Shown: positions 1 through 7,552 of the stretch, piece after piece
Layout of the letters: each line of letters opens with the position of its first letter
How positions within the stretch are numbered: the first letter of the stretch is position 1
Source of the DNA: Blautia sp. AF19-10LB
Lineage (GTDB): Bacteria; Bacillota; Clostridia; Lachnospirales; Lachnospiraceae
Reading direction: 5' to 3'
Length of the DNA: 38,424 nucleotides
NCBI RefSeq assembly: GCF_003461245.1
Contig: NZ_QTWS01000034.1
Span: forward strand, 1-38,424
Program-made: the position numbers and the translations under genes
The notes under the pieces: generated by a model
Databases searched by the model: none
The model's input: only the letters and a program-made list of their open reading frames with translations
What the model was told of the DNA's origin: nothing

Positions 1-740
1 TCTGTTACCTCCACATTCTTTTTTATTTTGAATGTCCGCAAAATCCGTCCTACATCAGACGGCTTCCACGGACAGTCAAGGTGATGCAGAGCAATGAGCC
101 TGTCTTGCACGTTGGTACCAGCACCGAGTTTCGGTGTAGAACCCATGAGGATTCTCACCTGTCCGGCCCGCACCTTTGCAAACAAATCTGCTTTCTTTGT
201 CTCCGTGTTGTATTCATGGATAAACGCAATCTCTTCTTTCGGGATTCCCCTGGCAACCAGTTTGTTCCGGACATCATCATATACATTGAAAGTCCCATCC
301 CCTTTTGGAGTAGACAAGTCACAGAAGATCAGCTGTGTTGTCCGATCTGCTTTTCCCTCGTCCCATACCTGAAAAGCATTTTCCACACAGGTATTGACCT
401 TGCTTTTTTCTGCATCCGGAAGGAGTTCATTTAATAGCCTCTGATCCAATGCACACTTTCTTCCGTCATTGGTAATCTTGAGCATGTTGTCCACCGTTGG
501 ATTCACAAGACCGGCTCTTACTTCTTCCGCACGTTCCGAAAAGGCACTGACCATTTCCTGCTGTTCTTCACTTGGTTTTAAGACTTCATTGATAAACTCT
601 GCTTCCGGTACAGGAAGATTCAGCATATCCGATGTCTGAATATCCGCAGCTTCCTTAAAAATGGAGATCAGCTCTGGAAGATTAAAAAAACGGGCAAACC
701 GTGTTTTCGCACGATAGCCCGTTCCTTCCGGTGATAATTC
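1..740 (-). pseudogene. Detached C-terminal part of the ICE methylase/SNF2 helicase, cut off by the inserted IME
   Basis: Read on the minus strand, the frame runs from the crossover dinucleotide at 739-740 to the window edge without a stop. It gives helicase C-domain sequence such as GYRAKTRFARF, LNLPVPEAEF and LGAGTNVQDRL, which continues exactly where the large protein at 14723-20761 is broken (VTAIE then LSPEG). It has no start codon of its own: reading back into the insert meets a TAA a few codons beyond the junction. It should therefore be silent unless the insert excises or an internal start is used. Near the window edge the usual helicase motif VI (Q..GR..RQGN) is not seen; the reading is PSDVGRILRTFKIKK, which looks shortened or damaged. 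The gene continues beyond base 1. Identity is firm; the state of the last 20 codons is uncertain. Confidence 0.9.
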
Positions 741-785
741 AATGGCTCTTGAATTATAGGTACATTATGGAAATTTAATTGATTT
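739..785. repeat. Left attachment site and terminal inverted repeat of the IME
   Basis: Read inward from the TC core, the left end shares with the reverse complement of the right end the blocks GCTC, ATTATAGG, TATGGAA and AATT in the same order with small gaps. These imperfect arms of about 40 bp are presumably the recombinase binding sites. The stop codon of the recombinase gene (775-777) lies inside this arm. Confidence 0.75.
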
Positions 786-2400
786 CTCCAACGAACTTGT
801 AGAAAATCCTGATATTCTGGACTTTCTCTCCGTCGATGGTCTGAGGTTCAGATACCTCAATCTTTTCGATAAGACGGTTTACTATGGCTGTGGTCAGCTC
901 TTTGATCTCTGCACATTCCACCATTTCATTGGCAAGCTGTTCCGCTTTGCAGGTGCTGTCCTTCAGATTGTCAGCCGTAGTTTTCAGTTTTTCAATTTCT
1001 TCGGTTGTTTCTTTCTTTTCCTGTTCAAAATGAGTGGACAACATCCGGAACTGCTGTTCTGACACAAGCTGCTTTGTAAAATCCTCATACAGCTTGATGA
1101 ACTGTCTGTCCGATTCGAGGAGCTTTTTCTCCAGTTTCTCCAGCTTTTTCTGGATATTTTCCCGGTTATTCGCCGCTGTCGTATCCATCTGCCCCAATAC
1201 CTTCCGCATGAATTTCTCCCTGTTTTTTATGACCCTTTTTGCATGGGTCTGGATGTCCGCAAGTACAAGTTCCTCCAGATCGTCCGCATTGATGCGGTGC
1301 TGGCTGCAGAACCCGGTTCCCCTCACACGGTAAATGCGGCACTGGTAAAAAGTCCGTTCAATGACTGGCTTCTCCTTATTCCTGCCATCGGTATGCACCA
1401 TCAGGGTACTTCCGCAGTCGGCACATTTTAAAATGCCCCGGAACTTATTCTCATACCCGGAAGTACAGGGCTTGACTTTCGTATGACGGTCAAGGATTTC
1501 CTGCACCGTATCCCATGTGTGTTCATCAACAAGTGCATCATGGTCACTGGGAATAATGGTACGCTCACTCATGGGGATATACCCCCTTGTTTCCTGCTTG
1601 AAATGCTTCTTATCATATTTCTGCACCCAGAAATAGCCTTTGTAAAGCGGGTTTCGTAAAATCCGGATGATGGTCTCCTGTTTCCAGTTATAGGCATCAT
1701 CTTCTTTTACCAGAAACTTTCCGAAGTATTCCGGCTTATAATATGCCGGCTTTGGGATTTTCTGTTCATAAAGGATTTTCCCGATTTTATTGTTTCCCAT
1801 TCCCTGAAGTGCAAGCTGGAAAATATAACGGACGGTTGGTGCGGTTTCCTCATCGGCAATCAGGTGGTTTTTGTCCTCCGGGTCTTTCTGATACCCGAAT
1901 GGTGCGTGTGTTCCCATGAATTTTCCCTGGCTTGCCCGGATGTATTTACCTGACTTCACCTTTTTGGAAACATCCCTTGAATAAAACTCATTAAGAATGT
2001 TCTTAAACGGGGTAATATCCATCTCCCCGCTGTTTGCAGAATCCACACCGTCATTGACGGCGATATACCGTACCTGATGTTTTGGGAAAAATACCTCGAT
2101 ATAAGCGCCACTCTCCAGATAGTTCCTACCTAGCCTTGAAAGATCTTTCGTGATCACACAGGTAACTTTTCCTGCTTCAATGTCCGCTATCATCTGCTGA
2201 AAGGACGGACGGTTGAAATTCGTACCGGAATAACCATCGTCTACATAAAACTGATAATTATAAATCCCCAGTTCCTCTGCTTTTCTTGTCAGGATCGCTT
2301 TCTGGCTCTGGATGCTCATGCTCTCGCCCACGTTGCCGTCATCCAATGATAATCTTGCATAAAGTGCTGTCCATGTTTCTCTGATTTCTGTTGTCTGCAT
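775..2400 (-). CDS. Large serine recombinase (TnpX/TndX-like, DUF4368)
   Basis: This protein of about 541 residues should cut and rejoin the element ends through a serine-DNA intermediate. The N-terminal catalytic domain starts with LYARLSLDDG (catalytic Ser about residue 18) and contains DLSRLGRNYLESG with the expected arginines. A recombinase domain with GTHAPFGY and RILRNPLYKGY follows, then a zinc-ribbon region (CADCGSTL ... C ... FCSQH), a long coiled coil and a DUF4368-like C-terminus. The frame is open to 2481, but the start is set at the ATG at 2400: it has AGGAGG seven bases upstream, and the extension covers a good promoter. Its stop lies 35 bp from the left crossover, the usual place for a self-acting recombinase. 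It probably handles both insertion and excision, perhaps helped by the excisionase-like protein at 5700. Confidence 0.93.
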   Translation of the reverse strand: MQTTEIRETWTALYARLSLDDGNVGESMSIQSQKAILTRKAEELGIYNYQFYVDDGYSGTNFNRPSFQQMIADIEAGKVTCVITKDLSRLGRNYLESGAYIEVFFPKHQVRYIAVNDGVDSANSGEMDITPFKNILNEFYSRDVSKKVKSGKYIRASQGKFMGTHAPFGYQKDPEDKNHLIADEETAPTVRYIFQLALQGMGNNKIGKILYEQKIPKPAYYKPEYFGKFLVKEDDAYNWKQETIIRILRNPLYKGYFWVQKYDKKHFKQETRGYIPMSERTIIPSDHDALVDEHTWDTVQEILDRHTKVKPCTSGYENKFRGILKCADCGSTLMVHTDGRNKEKPVIERTFYQCRIYRVRGTGFCSQHRINADDLEELVLADIQTHAKRVIKNREKFMRKVLGQMDTTAANNRENIQKKLEKLEKKLLESDRQFIKLYEDFTKQLVSEQQFRMLSTHFEQEKKETTEEIEKLKTTADNLKDSTCKAEQLANEMVECAEIKELTTAIVNRLIEKIEVSEPQTIDGEKVQNIRIFYKFVGEIN

Positions 2401-2452
2401 ATTGACCTCCTGTGGTTTCTTCAATATCCAGTGACAGAAATACGCTGTCTTT

Positions 2453-2481
2453 ATTATAGCGATTCCTGCCACCTCCTGCAA
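2453..2481 (-). promoter_or_regulatory. Predicted promoter of the recombinase gene
   Basis: On the minus strand a perfect TATAAT (2453-2458) lies 17 bases downstream of TTGCAG (2476-2481). The recombinase start is about 50 bases further on, preceded by AGGAGG. This suggests the recombinase can be transcribed separately from the mobilisation genes upstream. The -35 match is only partial. Confidence 0.55.
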
Positions 2482-2520
2482 CTGCTGATTTTATTTTTCC
2501 GGTGAAATCTGCATCTTTTC

Positions 2521-2685
2521 TCATCCCACCTTTTTCTGATTTTCCAGCTTCTCCTTTACATTCTGTTTCGCCGCTTCTTCACTAACGGCAGTCAGTACCT
2601 TTTCCATGCTCTCCTTGCCGGAATAAACATGTTCCACCACATAGCGGATCGGTTCTCTCCGGCGGTTCCCTGCTTTTCTCTGCAT
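2521..2685 (-). CDS. Small conserved-looking protein upstream of the recombinase
   Basis: This 54-residue charged protein contains EPIRYVVEHVYSGKESMEKV and a lysine-rich tail. I cannot assign a function; its size and position recall the small TnpW-like proteins of Tn4451-type elements, but the match is not decisive. The ATG at 2685 is chosen because GGAGGG lies just upstream. A longer in-frame form could start at an ATG ending at 2790, also preceded by AAGGAG, and would include a strong hairpin in its codons. The gene lies between the relaxase and the recombinase on the same strand. Confidence 0.6.
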   Translation of the reverse strand: MQRKAGNRRREPIRYVVEHVYSGKESMEKVLTAVSEEAAKQNVKEKLENQKKVG

Positions 2686-2707
2686 AAAATCCCTCCATAA
2701 ATACCAA

Positions 2708-2735
2708 TGCTGGCAGAGGATTATCTCTGCCAGCA
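2708..2735 (-). repeat. Perfect 11-bp hairpin before the small gene
   Basis: TGCTGGCAGAG and CTCTGCCAGCA form a perfect stem around a 6-base loop, about a dozen bases upstream of the GGAGGG of the 2521-2685 gene. No T-run follows in the transcribed direction, so it is more likely an mRNA structure or processing site than a terminator. Confidence 0.6.
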
Positions 2736-2807
2736 CACCAAATGTCAAACTATTGTTTCTGTTTTTCGTAGTCCTGCAATCTTTACTCATTGCAATCTCC
2801 TTTCTGC

Positions 2808-2829
2808 CTGCCGGGGGACATCCCGGCAG
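2808..2829 (-). repeat. 8-bp G+C hairpin downstream of the relaxase gene
   Basis: CTGCCGGG and CCCGGCAG flank a 6-base loop between the relaxase stop (2853) and the next ribosome binding site. No T-run follows, so a terminator role is doubtful. It may stabilise the 3' end of the relaxase message. Confidence 0.5.
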
Positions 2830-2852
2830 ATTTTCCTTAACGATGTATAAAT

Positions 2853-4556
2853 CTAAAGTCCCATTTCCTGACGTTTCTTCTTTTGCTCCTGCCCCCTGTC
2901 CATCTTTTCATGCTGTCGGCTCTGGGACTGGTCTTTGTTCTTCTGCTCCCGCTCATCTATCTTCCGGTTATGACGAAGCAACTCCACATAGGCAAGATTG
3001 ACGGTACTCCTGCCGTAACGTCTGGACTGTTTCTCGTATTCCTGTGTCAGCTCTTTGATCTGTGCTTCCCACTTTTTCGGTGTGAATTTTTCTCCTTCCC
3101 GAAGAAGTTCATAGACCGGAATACGGAGTTCTTTCGCCGTTTCCAGTTCTTTCTTATGCTGGCTGTGATAAACTGCCTGTGCGATTCCTTTCTTCTGCAG
3201 ATATTCATTACGGATGGGAATGTATGGAGCATAGGCGGCATAAGCCTCTGACAGTTCCTTTAACCGCCGGATTTCCCTTCCATCTCTGTTGCAGATTTCC
3301 TCTGCTTCTTTCTTGGAAGCTTCTTGCTGTACTGCAAAGGTTTCCAGTGCTTCAAAGCTGTCAATGCCTTTTTCTTCCACGAACCTCCGCACGTTTTCAA
3401 TATCCATCAGTGCTGCACGATTACTTACCTTTTTTAAATTCGGTGCCTGTATCAGCGGCAGATGAAGCCTTCCAAATGCTGCAAGAATACATTCCAGCAT
3501 TTCCAGAACCTCATTTTTCATCGCTGCAAATACGCTGACTTCCTTTGTACCGGAAGTTTCTTTCTGTATCGAACCAACTGCCGTCTGTTCTGCTTCACCT
3601 TCCTGTGCCGCAGGGATGTCTCCTGCCATTTTTCCTGCTTTCTTTTCTGCGGCATTCTTTGCAGCTTCCGCAGCTTTTTCCTGTTCCCATTTCTCCAAAT
3701 TTTTCACACTGTTCCATGCAATATCATAGAACATCCTTGCCCTTTGCAGCGTCTGGTTATGCTCCATGATTGCCCGGTTCGCATCCCCTTTTTCGGTACG
3801 GATGCCTTTCCTCTCCAATGCACTGGCAATCGGGCCTAAGTGCCTGGTCGGCTCCTGCTCCAGTCCCAGCTCTTTAAAAGAACGGTGTTCCCAGTACTCC
3901 GGCAGTCCGATCCGGTCATTCACCACATTGATGGTGTCCGTCAAATCCTTTCTCCATTTCCGGGAATTACCTTTTTCATTCCAGTCATTCACATCTACCG
4001 CCCTGCTCTTAAATCCCCGTCCGGACTTATTGCGGATTTTATTGCCGTCTTTATCAAGGATATATTCCTTTCTCTGCTTGGCTCCCCACTTCCCGTTTTC
4101 TTCCACCGGGCGCAGGGTGAGCATAAGATGGAAATGCAGGTTATGGATGCCATTTTGATTAACAGAATCATGGATTGCCCAGTCCGCACACATCCCTTTG
4201 GAAACAAAATTCCGCTGCACATAATCCCGCACCGTTTCTTCTGCCAGCTCATAGCTCCAGTCATTTGGAAGTGCTGCTTTCAGTGTCCGGCAAAGCTGGG
4301 CATTTTTCTGTTTCTCATTCAGCTCCACAGAGTTCCACAGCACTGCCCTGTCCAGCCATTCCTCCGGTGCATATTCCGGGAGATTGATTTCACAATGCAC
4401 CAAATCTTCATGGTATTTCGGGCGATACGTTTTCCCGTCATACTCGCTGACAAGAACACTCCTGCTGATGTAAGAAGCTGCATCTACCGCCGACTGCCCT
4501 TTGCTCCGCTTTACAATGCCGAACCTTGTGCTGGCATATTTCGTGCGCATACTCAC
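2853..4556 (-). CDS. mobA: MobA/MobL-family (MobQ) relaxase
   Basis: This 567-residue protein should nick one strand at oriT, stay bound to the 5' end and pilot it through a helper conjugation channel. The N-terminus holds QSAVDAASYISRS, where Tyr 29 fits the catalytic tyrosine of MobQ relaxases such as RSF1010 MobA. The metal-binding histidine cluster is visible as HNLHFH (His 138, 141, 143). The C-terminal half is charged and helical with a KKKRQEMGL-type tail. The start is a GTG at 4556 with GGGAGG six bases upstream; an ATG two codons later is possible but less well spaced. The candidate oriT lies directly upstream, and the DUF3847 gene precedes it. No coupling protein or type IV secretion genes are in this element, so transfer must use another element's machinery. 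Confidence 0.9.
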   Translation of the reverse strand: MSMRTKYASTRFGIVKRSKGQSAVDAASYISRSVLVSEYDGKTYRPKYHEDLVHCEINLPEYAPEEWLDRAVLWNSVELNEKQKNAQLCRTLKAALPNDWSYELAEETVRDYVQRNFVSKGMCADWAIHDSVNQNGIHNLHFHLMLTLRPVEENGKWGAKQRKEYILDKDGNKIRNKSGRGFKSRAVDVNDWNEKGNSRKWRKDLTDTINVVNDRIGLPEYWEHRSFKELGLEQEPTRHLGPIASALERKGIRTEKGDANRAIMEHNQTLQRARMFYDIAWNSVKNLEKWEQEKAAEAAKNAAEKKAGKMAGDIPAAQEGEAEQTAVGSIQKETSGTKEVSVFAAMKNEVLEMLECILAAFGRLHLPLIQAPNLKKVSNRAALMDIENVRRFVEEKGIDSFEALETFAVQQEASKKEAEEICNRDGREIRRLKELSEAYAAYAPYIPIRNEYLQKKGIAQAVYHSQHKKELETAKELRIPVYELLREGEKFTPKKWEAQIKELTQEYEKQSRRYGRSTVNLAYVELLRHNRKIDEREQKNKDQSQSRQHEKMDRGQEQKKKRQEMGL

Positions 4557-4754
4557 AAAGTTCCTCCCTTACCGTAAAATAGAGGGCAGCAAGAAAAGCC
4601 TTTGCAGATGGACGAAAGCCGGGTGTTTTTTCCGGGTTACGGGCAGATGCAAAGGATACAAAGGGGTAGGAAGCGCAGCGGACGGAGGGGAAAGGTTATT
4701 TCCCCTCTTGACTGGTGCAAGGCAGGCAACGCCCACCGCAGGTGCCCTCGGAGA

Positions 4755-4809
4755 GCGCACAAGACCATACGGAGTGTGGTCTATCTGTGCGCACCCCATA
4801 ACTGGGGTG
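4755..4809. other. Candidate oriT with nested hairpins and MobQ-like nic region
   Basis: Within the 277-base gap upstream of the relaxase, AGACCATAC (4762-4770) pairs with GTGTGGTCT (4774-4782) with one wobble. Outer arms GCGCACA (4755-4761) and TGTGCGC (4786-4792) extend the stem with a 3-base bulge. The sequence straight after the inner hairpin, ATCTGTGCGCACCCC, resembles the known MobQ nic context (hairpin followed by AAGTGCGCCCT) of RSF1010- and pIP501-type origins. A second stem, CACCCC/GGGGTG (4792-4797 and 4804-4809), follows. Placement, structure and nic-like core agree. The exact nick position is inferred. Confidence 0.6.
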
Positions 4810-4833
4810 AACCCATACTCCCGGAGATACTGC

Positions 4834-5241
4834 TTACACTCCCTGCGAAAAACTGCCACCCGCAAAATCTTTTGAATTGGCGTATCCGCCGCTGTTTTCT
4901 TTTGTCTTTGTTTCATCGGCGTGACCGCCGTTTCTGTCTTTTTCATCTTCCATGTCATCCGCATTTTTCTCCATCCTTTTTACGTTTTCCACCGCCTGCC
5001 TGCACTCTGCCGAAGCAAGAGCCGCTGACAAGATCACATTCAGTTCTTTTTCTTCATACTGATAACATTCCGGGAAATACTTTGCAACAATGCCGCCCAT
5101 CAGATATTTATGATGGTTCTGTGCTTTCCTGCGTTTCTCATTCTCCTTTTTGCGCTCTGCCTCATATCTTGCCTTTGCCTGTTCCAGATTTTTCAGTGCC
5201 TTATCCATTGCAGCACTGGTTTCATTCCTGTTTTTTATCAT
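4834..5241 (-). CDS. DUF3847-like mobilisation accessory protein
   Basis: This 135-residue, strongly charged protein has an N-terminal coiled coil (ALKNLEQAKARYEAERKKE) and a central YLMGGIVAKYFPECYQYEE segment, followed by an acidic, low-complexity tail. The layout matches small DUF3847 proteins encoded just before MobA/MobL relaxases in clostridial elements; a relaxosome role is inferred from that position. The ATG at 5241 has AAAAGGAG nine bases upstream. The candidate oriT begins about 25 bases beyond its stop, so the gene and oriT form one unit with the relaxase. Confidence 0.65.
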   Translation of the reverse strand: MIKNRNETSAAMDKALKNLEQAKARYEAERKKENEKRRKAQNHHKYLMGGIVAKYFPECYQYEEKELNVILSAALASAECRQAVENVKRMEKNADDMEDEKDRNGGHADETKTKENSGGYANSKDFAGGSFSQGV

Positions 5242-5428
5242 GTGTTTATACTCCTTTTCTCATTTTTCTGTTTGATTTTTTATTTTATGGCATAAAAAAA
5301 CAGCCTGAACCTTTTCCATGTCCATAGCCGCTCTCCTGCCATTTGGTTTTCTATTTTTCTTAATTTCCGTATTTTCACGGACAGCTTTCTTCCTGACACA
5401 GAGCTGTCACCTCTGTGGTGCGGTTCTT
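5242..5428. other. Intergenic region with a hairpin, no confident gene
   Basis: CACAGAG (5397-5403) and CTCTGTG (5411-5417) form a perfect 7-bp stem with a 7-base loop just after the hypothetical gene at 5429. No T-run follows on the minus strand. A 21-codon minus-strand frame (M-D-M-E-K-V-Q) has an AGGAG seven bases before its ATG, but it is too short to call. Confidence 0.4.
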
Positions 5429-5719
5429 TCACAAATTCCCCGCATTTTTATGGCGGTTCATTTTCTGCATCCTCTGCCTTGCCCATTGGCTGTGTTCCTC
5501 ATTCTGCTTTCTCGGTTTCCGAAGATTGATGAGGTGTTTTTCACAGGAATAGGTTTTACTCACTTCGGTCTGCCCTACCACCCGGTAATGCTCCGGATAA
5601 GCTGCAGCCAGTGCATCCAGTTTTCGCATCATCTGCGGGCTGGCTGTATAAATACTGGCTTCCTGTTCATCGTTATTAAAATTGATAATCGTTTCCTGCT
5701 CATACTTTGTCAGTTTCAT
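5429..5719 (-). CDS. Conserved-type small protein of mobile elements, function unknown
   Basis: This 96-residue protein begins MKLTKYEQETIINFNNDEQ and contains ASIYTASPQMMRKLDAL, KTYSCEKHLINLRKPRK and a basic C-terminus. It resembles a small protein often found beside excisionase-like genes in Firmicute elements, but I know no function for it. The ATG at 5719 is preferred over the longer frame because AAGGAG precedes it and the extension overlaps the upstream gene. It overlaps that gene by 20 bases, so the two are probably translationally coupled. Confidence 0.7.
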   Translation of the reverse strand: MKLTKYEQETIINFNNDEQEASIYTASPQMMRKLDALAAAYPEHYRVVGQTEVSKTYSCEKHLINLRKPRKQNEEHSQWARQRMQKMNRHKNAGNL

Positions 5720-5948
5720 CTGCTTTTTTCTCCTTTCCGGCTCCCGCCTGTTCTGCTGTATTTGTATGCTGTTCCATCCACAAAGCCAGCTTCTGCTTTG
5801 TGACAAGTTTCCGCCCTCCCACCTGCAAGGTTGGAAAATCCGGACGGTTCAATAGCTGATACGCTCCTGCCTTTGAAATAGAAAGGGCCGATGCCAGCAG
5901 TTTTGCATCCAGCACGTCCGGCAGCGTTTCAAATAATTCTTTCCCCAC
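5700..5948 (-). CDS. Excisionase-like helix-turn-helix protein
   Basis: This protein of about 82 residues carries a MerR/Xis-type DNA-binding fold: LLASALSISKAGAYQLLNRP followed by LQVGGRKLVTKQKLALWM. This is the pattern of excisionases and small plasmid regulators that bind att or promoter DNA. The start is placed at a GTG at 5948, eight bases after GGGGGTGA, a near-complete anti-16S match; the GTG three codons earlier would sit on top of that site. It is followed by the 5429 gene in an overlapping pair. A role in steering the serine recombinase toward excision is inferred from family and context. Confidence 0.75.
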   Translation of the reverse strand: MGKELFETLPDVLDAKLLASALSISKAGAYQLLNRPDFPTLQVGGRKLVTKQKLALWMEQHTNTAEQAGAGKEKKADETDKV

Positions 5949-5974
5949 AAAAATCACCCCCTGTCCGAAAATGG

Positions 5975-6005
5975 GTAAAAGAAAGCAGCTATCGTAAGGA
6001 TAGCC
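5975..6005 (-). terminator. Weak terminator after the sigma-like gene
   Basis: GCTATC and GATAGC (5988-5993 and 5999-6004) pair around a 5-base loop 20 bases after the stop of the 6024 gene. On the minus strand a T-rich stretch (TGCTTTCTTTT) follows. The stem is short, so read-through into the excisionase-like gene is likely. Confidence 0.4.
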
Positions 6006-6023
6006 GCCGATGGGATGGATGGA

Positions 6024-6983
6024 TTAGAATGTTTCCAGATATTTCTGATATTCTTCTGAGATAAAATCCTCATAACAGTCTGCAATATGACGGATTCTTT
6101 TCAGCACCGCACTGTGTGTCTGATAGCCTACAGCTTCCGCAATCTCCTGTGCCGTATGCCCCTCCATTTTCATTTCCAAAATCTTCTTATCACGCCCGGA
6201 AAACCTTGCGGCAAACTCCGCAATCTGAAGTTCTGACAGCACCGAGTTTTCAAACTCACTCCTCGTATCCGGAATATCAAAGTCTGTGCCATTTTCTTCT
6301 GCTTCCTCTGCAAGCTGCTCTATGGATACCGTCTTTTTTCTGGAACGGCTGTGTCCCCACGAACGCATGAAGTCCAGCTTTACCTGACTTCCCCTTTTAT
6401 CGAAGTCCTCAAGGGTTCGGTTGTTCCAGATTTCATCAATCATCGGCTGCCAGTTCTGTTCTTGTATAATTTCAGGTACAAGGGTACCGATCAGATTGCC
6501 AAACTGCTGATAAGTGAGCCACGGAAGTTCTGTTCCTTCCGGCACGTTGTAAAGCTGCTGGAAAGAAAATCCACTGACCTCAAATTTGTCACGTAGAAGC
6601 GGCAGCATAGAGTAAGAGAGCCTCCACAAAGGGAAGTCCCCGGAATACTGTGCCGGACTGCCCGGTATTTCCCGGTAACCACTTCCATTTTGATACGGTA
6701 TTTCAAAATACTGCCATGCGCTCCATGCCACACAATCCCAGACCAGTTCCAGAAATGTATCATCCTTTATCAGACTGTCATATTTATCCGTCCGCAGCAC
6801 CTCATAAGGGCAGCGTGGTAAGTTCAGATAAACAGGACGTTTGCTGACAAACTCCTGCGGCAGACTATAGAATAATGTCAGCCATGCTTTGCCGCCGTTC
6901 TTTGGAATTTTTATCACCTGTCCCTGCTTCATTTCAATGATTTCTCCATTGTCATTCTGCTTCTGTTCTTTTACATCTTTCAT
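6024..6983 (-). CDS. Sigma-like helix-turn-helix regulator of the element
   Basis: This 319-residue protein ends in a sigma-region-4-like helix-turn-helix (SGRDKKILEMKMEGHTAQEI, then AVGYQTHSAVLKRIRHI). The N-terminal two thirds show tryptophan- and tyrosine-rich segments (AWLTLFYSLP, LVWDCVAWSAWQYF) but no region-2 signature I can recognise. Proteins of this type are commonly annotated as element-encoded sigma-like factors, so it may drive or modulate mobilisation genes. The ATG at 6983 is preceded by AGGGGGTGATTTTGG, the same strong site used by the next gene. Tandem AATATTTTTG repeats lie about 50 bases upstream and may be an operator. Confidence 0.7.
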   Translation of the reverse strand: MKDVKEQKQNDNGEIIEMKQGQVIKIPKNGGKAWLTLFYSLPQEFVSKRPVYLNLPRCPYEVLRTDKYDSLIKDDTFLELVWDCVAWSAWQYFEIPYQNGSGYREIPGSPAQYSGDFPLWRLSYSMLPLLRDKFEVSGFSFQQLYNVPEGTELPWLTYQQFGNLIGTLVPEIIQEQNWQPMIDEIWNNRTLEDFDKRGSQVKLDFMRSWGHSRSRKKTVSIEQLAEEAEENGTDFDIPDTRSEFENSVLSELQIAEFAARFSGRDKKILEMKMEGHTAQEIAEAVGYQTHSAVLKRIRHIADCYEDFISEEYQKYLETF

Positions 6984-7033
6984 CCAAAATCACCCCCTAC
7001 TGATACATGGCAGAAGTCCCATTAAAATGTTCC

Positions 7034-7053
7034 AATATTTTTGAATATTTTTG
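7034..7053. repeat. Tandem 10-bp repeat upstream of the sigma-like gene
   Basis: Two perfect abutting copies of AATATTTTTG (7034-7043 and 7044-7053) are followed by a near copy, AATATTTTTC, at 7101-7110. They lie in the A+T-rich leader of the sigma-like gene. Spacing of one helical turn would suit a DNA-binding protein, but low complexity could also explain it. Confidence 0.4.
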
Positions 7054-7140
7054 AAAAAGTTTTTTCTCTTTTAAATTTCACAATCTGTCCGTTATTTTCT
7101 AATATTTTTCTTCTGCTGTCCATCTGTTTTCAGCGGACAT

Positions 7141-7179
7141 AAAAACAGGCGGTACCCAATCTGTTTGAATACTGCCTGT
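7141..7179 (-). terminator. Terminator after the toxin-antitoxin pair
   Basis: On the minus strand ACAGGC pairs with GCCTGT, with a further GTA/TAC pairing after one mismatch, and TTTTT follows directly. It lies just after the toxin stop at 7202 and separates this operon from the sigma-like gene. Confidence 0.55.
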
Positions 7180-7201
7180 CACTATAATCTTTTTGTATAT
7201 C

Positions 7202-7543
7202 CTATGCGTTTTCCCGCAGCCACCGATTGATGATATACTGCCAGTCCATTCCATCCTGCATGACACGCAGAACTGTAACTGTTTTCACTGCTTCATCCAC
7301 GGTATAAAACAGCAGATAGGATTCACACGGTTTCATGTAAATATCATAACCACGATACCGGAAGCCTGTTGTATTATACCCGGTCGGAAGTGTATCAAGT
7401 GCAAGAACCGCTTTTTTAATCTTTTTGGAAAAGTTTTCTGCATATTCCCGGTACTTAAATTGCTGAAGGATATATTTCTTTTTTTCTTTCACATCCAGCT
7501 TGCCGCTCTGGGCAATGACAACTTTGTATTTTTTGTTTTCCAT
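7202..7543 (-). CDS. RelE/ParE-superfamily toxin
   Basis: This 113-residue basic protein has the compact RelE/ParE layout: an N-terminal strand (KYKVVIAQSG), two helices (KYILQQFKYREYAENFSKKI), then strands GFRYRGYDIYMK, YLLFYTVDE and VTVLRVMQDGMDW. The family either cleaves ribosome-bound mRNA or poisons gyrase; which applies cannot be told here. It lies nine bases downstream of the small antitoxin gene, in the usual antitoxin-first order. The pair probably stabilises the element in its host. Confidence 0.85.
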   Translation of the reverse strand: MENKKYKVVIAQSGKLDVKEKKKYILQQFKYREYAENFSKKIKKAVLALDTLPTGYNTTGFRYRGYDIYMKPCESYLLFYTVDEAVKTVTVLRVMQDGMDWQYIINRWLRENA

Positions 7544-7552
7544 CCGTACCCC

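Noticed and set aside
2401..2481. N-terminal extension of the serine recombinase to a TTG at 2481
   Set aside because: The extension contains a TATAAT promoter and hydrophobic residues atypical of the family, while the ATG at 2400 has a perfect AGGAGG.
2339..2524. 61-codon frame starting in an ATGA overlap after the small gene
   Set aside because: It covers the recombinase promoter and then runs into the recombinase in another frame with no homology features.
3840..4577. 245-codon open frame on the plus strand
   Set aside because: It is the antisense shadow of the relaxase gene, with Phe/Pro/His-rich composition and no ribosome site.
4569..5327. Long open frames on both strands (131 residues minus, 241 residues plus) across the gap upstream of the relaxase
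   Set aside because: They cross the oriT-like palindromes and the DUF3847 gene in the wrong frames, have no suitable ribosome site and look like Pro/Arg-rich non-coding translation.
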